Shown here: piece by piece, positions 55,192-64,000 of the stretch
How positions within the stretch are numbered: the first letter of the stretch is position 1
Layout: each line of letters opens with the position of its first letter
NCBI GenBank assembly: GCA_015039365.1
Contig: WION01000004.1
Span: forward strand, 1 to 64,000
Origin: Amanita rubescens
Taxonomy: Eukaryota > Basidiomycota > Agaricomycetes > Agaricales > Amanitaceae
Length of the DNA stretch: 64,000 bases
Reading direction: 5' to 3'
The notes under the pieces: generated by a model
Database searches by the model: none
The model's input: the letters and a program-made list of their open reading frames with translations, nothing else
What the model was told of the DNA's origin: nothing
Made by a program: the position numbers and the translations under genes

Positions 55192-57986
55192 CTAATTAAA
55201 AAGCTTGACCGTCCACCCAGTCCACCATAGTACGACCCCGAGCTCTAGGATTAAGATGACATATTCAGTAATAACGGTAAACCATTGAATGATAATCATG
55301 ACCCAGAAAAATGGAAGTGCTGTCCACCGAATACCCTCATATGGGATGTATCTAAGTCCACTGTGCGATGCAATGGCGATTCGAGTTTGAAGGAACGTGA
55401 CAGTAAAAGATGAGATGTAGAATAAACACAAGCCTAGCCAATGCCGCAATGACCGGACTGGTAGATGTGTTATTGGATAACGTTTTGCTTCACCCGTGAA
55501 TTCATTCCGGTACAAGGGGACGATAAGAAAGTCTCGGATGTCTTCCCCGATGGTTTTGCCATATGTCCTCCAGAGTGGTGTCACGCTGTCGAGGATGAGA
55601 GTAAGAGCATCCATCCCGATCTCCCAGAACTGTTGATATTGATCTTTGTAACTTTCCTCCAAGCGAACAATGACAGATAGCTGTAAAACAGATGAAAGTT
55701 AATTGAGAACCAGCCTCAAAATAACTGTGACGAACCTCAGGATACACAGCGGAAGTGTGGGATAAGGTGCTGTTGTAACTCTTTTTGACTTTAGTGTGTG
55801 TGTCTTGGACTTGCTTCGACAGTTCGCCGACTTCCGTCGCCTTGAATTGTATGGCAGCTGTAAACTGTTCGAGTGACTCCAACGAGCTTTTGAGAGTATT
55901 TGCCGGCTCTTCTAGTGCACTCCCAATATCGCCACCCGTCTGATCGATATGCTCTGACAAAAAGAGTCTACATATAGCCCTCTGTTTCACGAGACGTCTG
56001 TGAATATCATCGACAGCTCTCCACCCACGCAGGCGCCGCGTTGGTCCTGTTACGGCAGCTGGATCATGACTGAATACATCCAGTACCTCACGAGGTAAAC
56101 GTCGAGGCTGATGAACGCCGAGCGAATCGAGTGCGTTTGACTGAGCTACTTCATACTCCTTGACAACTACTGAAACCCTATTCAGTAGCTGACGTATTCG
56201 GTAGTTCTGTGCAGTGGCTTCTTGCAACAAGCTGGGAATAATAATAATTCAACAATCAGCACACGGAAACGGCTCGGGACGTACTGAGCCTTGGCCTCGT
56301 ATTCGCGACGGATTCTCTCTTCATTGATTGGCTTTCCCCGTTCAGTCTCAATCCAAGGCGCGAGACCGCGTGGCTTGTAAGCTACGTCATCAACGGAATC
56401 AACGGTGTCGCCAGACTCCACAACATCGGCTGAGGGAGCATGAACCGCTTCAGGTGGCGCGACTGGCGAACCAGAATCGGCCGTAACGATGACTGTGATC
56501 TTGTTATCAGATATTCCATTCACTTCCATTTCGAATGGATCTTCAAGGCCCTTCTCTGACACATCCGACAACGAGTTCCGGGACGATGCGATAGCTTCAC
56601 TTTCACGTGTCAATCTCCGCTGCAACCTTGTGGAAAAGTCGCTTGGCCAGCGTTTCCCGCTCAGAAGCCCTGTGTCAGGAATGTTCAATGATCTACTGCC
56701 GGGGCTGCTGTAGCCGGATTCTCCACTTCTGCGTGAAGCAATGTCGATAGAATCGCGAGTAGACCTTGTGATAGGTTCAAATGAAAGTGGTCCCTCGAAC
56801 GATGACCGCCGCGGTATTGATCGATCGAATGATATGTGAGAAGAGCCACGCGATGTAACTGGTGCGAGGGAGATTCCAGGTGGAGAAAATGACCTTCCCG
56901 AGAGCACGTCTGTAGGCATGTCTTCACTAATGGGGTACACCGAACTATTTGAGTTATGAATTCGTATGTACTCTTCCATGATACCGGCTGTCAGCTGCCA
57001 CGGTGACCTCACTGTACTCTTCCGTTTTCTTTGCAGATGTTTTAACCAGGTGGCTGGCTCGGACACTTCAATGACAGCTTTGGCGCCCGGCTCCTGTGAG
57101 TCGTACCATCGTGCGGCCTGAGTGAGCGGTGGGGCATGCAAGAGTTGTGAACTGTTCAGAACGGCGTAGCGCCTCGTAAGCTGGTCCGTTGTGATAGACG
57201 CTTTCTGCAGTGTGGGGCGGCTCGCCTGCCTTCGTATTTTATCCAACCGGTCTGGGACATGATGAGCTGGAATACTTTTGATCTAATCTACAGCCTTACC
57301 CGAATACACTTTATCCTGTTGTTGAATCAAGACATTCAGATGTGGCGATGACTCTTTCCCCTTCCGCCGAATAGGCAAAGACCACCGCTTCTCGCCATCA
57401 GAATTTACTCCACTCCAATCTAGTGTAATTCCGTTGTCTGATGAGGATGGGACTGGGTGTCCCTCGGCCACTGCATTTGAACCGACTGACGGTCCGAAAT
57501 CGACATCAGAGCCAGTAGCATAGTCCGGATTCGCCGTCATGGGAAGGAAAGAGCCAGCGCCTTTCATAGAGTACCCTGTGGTAGGCAGGTAGAGCTCCTT
57601 TTTAGGTTTGTTCATTGAATGTCTCTTGAGCGTAGCCTCTCGCCTCGCTTTGAGCTTGAGAGCGCGTTGCACATCTTGAAGAATGCGTGGGTCTAGCAAA
57701 GAGTCTGGACACGTCGAGCGAATACGACAGAGAAACACGTGCCTTCCTGAGCTAGAAGGGAAGTTAGCATAGCTCAAGACGCAGAAGGGGAGAGCATACA
57801 GAGATCATATTCGTCGGAAAAAGCGGTTAGGGCAGGATCGCTTTCGCTGGTTGAGGGATATGGCAGCATGGAGGTAACACGCCTGTGTCTTGGAGCAGAG
57901 TCGAGTGATCTGCGCCTTGGGTTGGCAGGGCGTTTGGACTGGTCATGGTCACCGACGAAATGGATTCGCGGAGGTGGCGAGTGCAT
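55192..57986 (-). CDS. Uncharacterised fungal membrane protein with coiled coil and C-terminal TM helices
   Basis: Minus-strand exons in one order form a large protein of roughly 850 residues. The start at 57986 gives a basic leader (MHSPPPRIHFVGDHDQ). A first domain has RHVFLCRIRSTCPDSLLDPR, then a Ser-rich region; the exon at 56182-57246 holds ASITTDQLTRRYAVLNSSQL and WLKHLQRKRKSTVRSPWQLT, then a long disordered stretch. Next is a helical, coiled-coil part (LESLEQFTAAIQFKATEVGE, LSKQVQDTHTKVKKSYNSTL) and a membrane-associated end (LGLCLFYISSFTVTFLQTRI, ALPFFWVMIIIQWFTVITEY, VILILELGVVLWWTGW) stopping at 55192. I do not recognise it. The pattern of long cytosolic part, coiled coil and C-terminal helices suggests an organelle-surface protein. 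It could be two adjacent genes, although no internal promoter or stop supports that. Confidence 0.65.
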
Positions 57987-58107
57987 AAGACCACGTGCAT
58001 ACGGATCGCAGTCCAGTGACGCTCCTTTCCCTTATGCTCACCGATCTCCTAGTACGCTGCCTATAAAATGTACTCTCGTGCATCTCCAACTATCAATTGC
58101 CTTCAGT

Positions 58108-59687
58108 ATGTGTTACATATCCACTCTCTTCGTCTTCACTTTCCTTCTCACCGTCCTCACCAATGCTTCTCCCGTCATAGATCAGAGAGCTGGCTACTCT
58201 ATCCCCATCCGCAACCGCGCCACTTTGACCACACCAGAGGGCGTCTTTGACCATGACAAGGCTGTCATGCTGACCGTGCATGCCGTCAACAAGCACCGTC
58301 AGAATCTCATCAATCTCGAACGTAACAGGGGCAAAGAAGCTTTTGCGGAGGTAACATCTCGTGTCAGGTGCTTGACACATTTCTGACGTCTACCGTAGGG
58401 TGCACGCATCTTGCCCATTGCCGGAATTCCCGAGGATATCATAAATCGGTTGCAAAGGCGCCAATACGAATCCCTTACTGACGAAGAAGACGATACCGAA
58501 TGGGCTGGAACCATTTCTATCGGTACTCCGGGTCAACAATTTTTGGTCGACTTTGACAGTTAGTTACTTGCATCTGTTCTCTGATTTAGTAAGTTGACAC
58601 TGTCGCAGCTGGATCATCCGATCTGTGGGTCCCATCAACATCATGCACCGATCTAGCTTGTGCCTCCAAGCACAAATACGATGCTTCTGCCTCAAGCTCA
58701 TCCGAAGGGCAGCAGGGGAACTTCTCCATCACTTATGGTGATAATTCAAGCGTGTCTGGTCCTATATACACTGACACGGGTATGTAATCTCATGTGTTGT
58801 TGATTCCATTCATGGTGACCCCCGCAGTCACTGTTGCTGGCATCACGGCTTCCAGTCAGTACTTTTCTCCAGTGACCACGTTGTCATTCAGCTTCGCCGA
58901 TGATCCAATCGATGGGTAAAAAATTGTGACGTACCCGTCTTCTTTGCTTATTATGGTTCATAGAATCCTTGGCTTGGCCTTCCCTGGAATATCCAACTTG
59001 AAAGAGGAACCATTCTTTTTTTCGTCATTCTCTGAAGACAGCGTTTCCACAGACTCTTTTGGCTTCAAGATGGCCAACACCGGTTCAGAATTATACCTGG
59101 GCGGCGCCGATGATTCACTCTTTACCGGATCTATCGAGTATCACAATCTTTCCTCTAACAATGGTTTCTGGGAAATCGGGAGCGCAACTATATTAGTTGA
59201 CGGTGCCTCAGCTGTCTCTGACTTCCAGACTATCATTGACTCTGGCACGACTATCATGTACGGACCACCATCTGATGTCGAGAAAGTTTATGCAATGGTT
59301 CCCGGATCCGAGTTGTTTGATTCCACAAACGGCTATTTTTCATTCCCTTGCAATTCCGTGCCAAATATTGCCTTCAACTGGGGTGGTCAAGACTGGGCCA
59401 TCTCATCTGCCAAGTGGGTAATTTAATGCGTTTCAGAGCTACATAGACCTGATCACCAATTTTAGCTCCAACTTGGGACAAACTACAAACGGCTCCTCCC
59501 AATGTGTCGGTGCTCTCGCCGCAATGGACTTTGGCCTTGGAAGACATGTCTGGCTCCTTGGCGACAGGTAGTTATCGTTTGAACTCGTGGCAGGTGTCTG
59601 ATATATTTAAAATCCAGTTTCATGAAAAACGTTTACACTCATTTTGATGCTGGCTCTGAGTCGATTGGCTTTGCGACCCTAGCCTAG
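58108..59687 (+). CDS. Secreted aspartic protease (A1 family, pepsin-like)
   Basis: The start at 58108 gives a signal peptide (MCYISTLFVFTFLLTVLTNA) and a propeptide. The first active-site motif is FLVDFDTGSSDLWVPSTSC (the aspartate codon is split from the rest by an intron at about 58,560-58,608), the second is TIIDSGTTIMYGP at about 59,230-59,270. Typical blocks between are NFSITYGDNSSVSGPIYTDT, DGILGLAFPGIS and SELYLGGADDSLFTGSIEYH; the end HVWLLGDSFMKNVYTHFDAG, SESIGFATLA stops at 59685-59687. Length and motifs match polyporopepsin-type enzymes of white-rot and litter fungi that digest external protein at acid pH. Seven introns are visible. It is divergent from the membrane-protein gene with 121 bp between starts and convergent with SURF1, stops 69 bp apart. 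Confidence 0.93.
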
Positions 59688-59756
59688 ATGGCGATTAGGG
59701 ATCAATATCTATTCCATTGCTTGAGTTATAATAGTTATAATATTACCAAACTAAAT

Positions 59757-60747
59757 CTATGTAAATCGAGGGAGTTTACGGCCAGGTACTTGTTTTCGTC
59801 TTTTGAGGAGACGAAAGAACATGAAGCTTGTCAGCGCCGACAAGGAATACCTGTTCAGAATTTGTCCATTGTGCAACAGTACAATTCAAGTATGCATACC
59901 ATGTTATAACATAAGACAGATGTGTATTTCGAAGATCGACAGTTGGTGGACGTCCTATTGGCACACCCTTGGACAGCTTGGTATGTGCCTCGCCCGCATG
60001 ACCCTCTGAAGAACCCATGAGTATGCAAAGGACTTGTGGAGAGAGACGTACCAAAGATTTGCTCGACAAAGACTTCTTGAACACCTGCAGCATCGCCACC
60101 TGCATACGAGGCCATTGCAGGAACGTCACTCCAATACCATTTCCCATTTTCTGGCTCGTTCTTTGGTGTAAAGAGGTTGCAACGTTGTGATGTCCGAAGC
60201 ATGCCCAAAATCGAAACTCCTCCCGGCTCGTTTCGGAATGCCAAATCAGCTATGCGTTCGTTGGAGACAAAACCTCGATCAACGAGGATTGTCGAGCCAT
60301 TCTCTCGAATAAGCGGAGTTACGACGTGCATTCCGTGTACACCTTCTCGCACGCGAGGACCAACTAGCATTGTATGGGCGTGGTCCCATTTGCCATTCAG
60401 CATCACCTTTCGGAAGGCGAATTCAGGAATTACGGATAAACTATAGTATAATATCAAGAAAAGTTGTATGTGCGAGAAACCTAGGCTGACTTTACTTTAG
60501 GAGGCAAAGGAACTGGTCGAAGCTGCAGCTTCTCCTCGAGCTCATCAATGAGGTTTATTTTCCACTTCAGGCGTTGAAGCTGCCACGTTCCGAGAGCGAA
60601 AGTGAGAAAGGGTATCGTGCCGACGAGCATCATTGTAGGAGTTAACCATGATTCCTTCCGCGGTTTGTAGACGGAGGGAACGTCTGATTTTGAGTAAAGC
60701 GAGCGTGTTCGGGGTATAGCCAGATATCTTGACAGTCTGGAGAACAT
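59757..60747 (-). CDS. SHY1: SURF1/SHY1 cytochrome oxidase assembly factor
   Basis: SURF1 proteins help build the heme a centres of cytochrome c oxidase in the mitochondrial inner membrane. The start at 60747 gives a presequence (MFSRLSRYLAIPRTRSLYSK), the first membrane helix with the family signature TIPFLTFALGTWQLQRLKWK, then RPVPLPPK and, after an intron, IPEFAFRKVMLNGKWDHAHT, GVHGMHVVTPLIRENGSTIL and VDRGFVSNERI. Further exons hold NEPENGKWYWSDVPAMASYA, then LRNTHLSYVITWYSLSALTS forming the second helix, and a basic tail KRRKQVPGRKLPRFT with stop at 59759-59757. Both canonical helices and the WYWxD block are present. It is divergent from SLA2 with 84 bp between start codons. Confidence 0.94.
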
Positions 60748-60831
60748 GGCTTCGCACGATTACCCAAAAAGGGAACTCCACAATAACGGCTTGCGATCTA
60801 CTGCGCTCCTCCTTAATTCTTCTCTCTCTCA

Positions 60832-63800
60832 ATGTAAGTATCATATCACTGTCTGCTACTTTATCTTGCGCTAAATTCTTGTAGGTTCGGCGGAGGCCGC
60901 CCTCGTAATGTCCCTGGCACTGCTGGTTTCGATATTGACGACGAAGTACACTATCCCACGAGACCCGTCGACAAGGACAAGGCAGAACATGAATTGGTGA
61001 TCAATATCAAGAAGGCAACTAGCCCGGAAGAATCTGCACCTAAGCAAAAGCATGTGCGAAGTGCGTCGCTCTATCATTTTCCCCTCCACCGCTGATCACC
61101 CGCAGAATGCATCGTCTTCACATGGGATTACCATTCGTCAATTTCATTTTGGAACGGGCTCCGTGTGCAGCCTATCCTGGCGGATGAGGTCCAGACTTTC
61201 AAAGCTTTGATCACCGTTCATAAGGTTCTACAGGAGGGTCACCCTGTGGTGCGTCAAACCCCCAAGTGCTTGCATTCTTGGCTCACCATCTACAGACAAT
61301 AAAAGAAGCTCATGGGCAGACATCATGGCTAGAAACATGCTCACGTACGGTCGGATCGGACGGACAGAGAGGTGAGTTTAATCTTGATGTCGAGTGCTGA
61401 TGATATATACTATCGCGCATAGGATATGGCCCACTAATCAGAACCTATGTCCAATTCATATTAGCAAAACTGAGGTTCCATCGTCTGAGACCCGAATTTA
61501 ACGGCCTATTTGAGTACGAGGAGTATGTCACATTGAAGGGAATCGATGATCCAAACGAAGGGTAAGGAAAAATTAACAATTGTTTCCAGACCATTGAGAT
61601 TCTTGTAGTTACGAAACGATATCTGATCTCATGAATTTGCAAGACCAAATTGACTCCTTCCAGAAGATGGTATTTTCACATTTCAGACATTCAGCGAACA
61701 ATGAATGCCGCATCTCCTCGCTTGTCCCCCTCGTCAAAGAGAGTTGGGGTATATACAAGTTCATTACGAGCATGTTGCGAGCTATGTGTCGAAGTCAGTT
61801 CATACCCGACATTGTATCATCTTTCGCTGAACCTTAACGACAGAAACCAACGACATGGATGCCTTGGAACCTCTTCGTCAACGCTATGTATCACAGCATC
61901 ATAATCTCCGAAAATTCTACTACGAGTGTTCGAATCTTAAATACCTGACTGGTTTAATCAATGTTCCAAAACTCGGTCAAGTAAGTTGGCGCGGACGCAA
62001 TGATGGGGTTCTAACCCATTGTCACCAATCAGGACCCTCCAAATCTTGTCGATGGGGGCGAAGCACCGGAGCTGCCAGCCCGTCCCAAAACGAGGACTAC
62101 TGAAGCTAGTCCCCCTCCCGCACCATCACCAAGCGCTGCAGAGATTAGCGAGCAAGCACGTCTGCTCAAGCAGTATGAAGATCAGCAGGCGGCCCTGCAA
62201 GCTCAGCGAGAGGCTGAGGAACGTGCCCGCCAGGAACAGGAACGACTTCAGCAGGACGAATTCGATCGGAGGCAGCGTGAGCAGGCCGAGGCTCAAAGAC
62301 AAGCGCAGGAACAATTATTGCAGCAACAGATGCAACAACATATGCTTTACAGTAATCAGGCTGCTCAACAACAAGTTGGTGAATTGGAGAGGGAACTGCT
62401 AGCTTTGAGGGGTCAATACGAGCGCGACCAGATTTTCTTGGAACAGTACGATCGCGTGCGTCCGAAATCGTAACAATGTTTTACGCGCTAGCTGATATGA
62501 GTCGTGCAGCGGGTGAAAGCTCTCGAGGCAGAGCTTAGCAGCGTTACTCATAATATTAACTCTCAAATGGCTTCAAAAGATGAACTCATTAAGCAACTGC
62601 AGGATCAAGTAACACTTTGGCGCAATAAATACGAAGCCCTGGCCAAATTATACAGCCAGCTTCGGACGGAACATCTCGACATGCTTACCAAATTCAAGCA
62701 GATGCAATTGAAGGCTAACTCTGCCCAAGAAATAGTAGATCGTATGGAGAGAATGGAACGTGATCTCAAAGCCAAGAATATTGAGCTGGCAGATATGCTG
62801 CGAGAGCGTGACCGGGCGCGGTTCGAAATTGATCGCCAAAAATCGTCACACAAGGAAGAGATTGACCGCATCAAGCGAGAACTCAACTTCGCTAATGAAC
62901 GGGCCGAGGACGCCGCGAGATCTAAGAGTTCCGAAGTTTCTACTGTCCTGTCCAAGTACAACAGACAAATTTCCGATCTCGAGGACTCACTACGGGTTTG
63001 TTTCTATTCTAGTCTTTCTGATCGACACCTGACATTGGTGTAGTCCAAGCAAGCAAGAATTGAAGAGCTGCTTGATAAGATGAATGACGCAAATGACAAT
63101 CTGGAGCGCCTGAGAGAGGAGAAGGACGAGGAAATCATGATCCTACAGGAGGGAATGGATAGCACCATCAAGCAACTGTCCGAAGCACAGCAGGTTCGTA
63201 TGCTTTCGCTTAGCTGACTTTCACTAAAAAGATTCTACGAATTCAGACCCAAGGTATTTTCGACGAGACCACCAATGCTCAGATCGATACCCTCATCCTG
63301 GATAATAGGAAGAAGTTGAACCAGATTATTGGTTCGTCGATTGGACTTTCAAACCAAGGGCAAAGCTGACACCTGTCGTGACAGATTCGATACTCCACGC
63401 CTGTGTACAGAAACTCGATGATTCAATCTATGAACTTGAGTCACCATCGCAGGCCGGCAATCTCAATTCCACGCCAGAATATACACTATCTATGATTGAA
63501 AAGGCTGTTAACAACGCAACCGACTTTGCTACGATCTATAATCTCTACCTAGGTGGTGAAGCAGGTGGCGATCACGTCGACGTCATCAAGTCCGCCAACG
63601 AATTTGCGCAGTCAATGGCTGACGTGCTGATTAATACCAAAGGCATAACGCGATTGGCCAGCGACGACGATGCGTCAGATAAGATTGTAGGCATTGCGAA
63701 GGCCGCGGGAGACGTCGGACTACGATTTTTCGAGAACTTGCAATCTTACAGGCTGGACCTGCTTCAACCGACCCAGAGAAAGGATGTTGCTCCCCGGAAC

Positions 63801-64000
63801 AATGCTCAGGTTCGCGCTGCATTGACCAAGCTCTCCGAGGTCGTGGATAGTTTGGTGCCCAAAGGCAAGGCGGGCGCTTTGTCTCGTGCGAATGGCGATA
63901 TCGGAGATATCGTTGAACAAGAGATGTCAAGCGCTGCGAGAGCTATCGAAATGGCTACCCAACGCTTGCAGGAATTGATGGCTCGTCCGAGAGATACTAA
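60832..64000 (+). CDS. SLA2: Endocytic adaptor SLA2/END4 (ANTH domain, HIP1R-like), 3' truncated by window
   Basis: The start codon is split by an intron: AT at 60832-60833, intron 60834-60884, then G at 60885, giving MFGGGRPRNVPGTAGFDIDD. The ANTH domain follows (AEHELVINIKKATSPEESAP, KHVRKCIVFTWDYHSSISFW, FKALITVHKVLQEGHPV), which binds PI(4,5)P2. A Gln/Ala/Arg-rich coiled coil at about 62,150-63,190 includes RAR-type repeats such as QREAEERARQEQERLQQDEF and MERMERDLKAKNIELADML. The last part (SPSQAGNLNSTPEYTLSMIE, then KAVNNATDFATIYNLYLGGE) precedes the THATCH/talin-like actin-binding domain, of which only the beginning is inside the window. Family knowledge: Sla2 links clathrin coats to cortical actin during endocytosis. 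About ten exons are visible. Confidence 0.93.

Overview
The window is a gene-dense nuclear segment from a mushroom-forming basidiomycete (Agaricomycete). Nearly every gene is cut by short GT-AG introns of about 48-60 nt, intergenic gaps are mostly 80-300 bp, and both the proteins and the gene set match the conserved neighbourhood of the A (HD) mating-type locus: OCT1/MIP, HD1, HD2, beta-flanking gene, glycogenin, glycine dehydrogenase, SEC61-gamma, CQD1 (YPL109c) and RPB2.

Layout. 1-1528: C-terminal part of an RSC9-like chromatin remodelling subunit. 2071-5823: glycine dehydrogenase. 5919-8177: mitochondrial PPR protein. 8256-8668: SEC61-gamma. 8826-12001: COG1. 12148-13487: TMEM115-like Golgi membrane protein. 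13537-14100: FAM32A-like protein. 14301-16440: DDT/WHIM chromatin protein. 16613-19080: OCT1. 19163-20887 (minus) and 21068-22610 (plus): a divergent HD1/HD2 homeodomain pair, the mating-type determinant. 23282-24303: beta-flanking protein. 24.4-25.6 kb: two poorly defined small genes. 25.96-28.47 kb: a Crinkler-type effector gene with P-loop NTPase and nuclease-like domains. 29331-32345: glycogenin. 32415-34706: CQD1 UbiB-type kinase. 34797-36827: membrane-anchored beta-lactamase-like hydrolase. 36944-38000: REV7/MAD2B. 38081-39902: SNX4. 39996-42390: PTM1/GPR107-like seven-TM protein. 42451-46585: RPB2. 46777-47910: fructosamine kinase. 48052-50026: MFS transporter. 50402-51580: NAD(P)-binding COQ11/NDUFA9-like protein. 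51625-53320: BDP1. 53397-55168: zinc-cluster protein. 55192-57986: membrane protein. 58108-59687: aspartic protease. 59757-60747: SURF1/SHY1. 60832-end: SLA2, truncated by the window.

Biology. The HD1 and HD2 genes are both full length after splicing (524 and 464 codons by my exon model) and share a 180 bp divergent promoter, so this looks like one complete, probably active A haplotype. Most other genes are housekeeping (trafficking, mitochondria, transcription). The Crinkler-type gene 1.66 kb beyond the beta-flanking gene is the clearest accessory element.

Data quality. Several essential genes (RPB2, glycine dehydrogenase, RSC9) carry multiple single-base frameshifts, mostly missing bases in short homopolymers, while others (HD1, HD2, OCT1, REV7, CQD1, glycogenin, PPR) read cleanly. 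I treat most frameshifts as likely assembly errors rather than pseudogenes. No tRNA, rRNA, transposon or CRISPR array was found.
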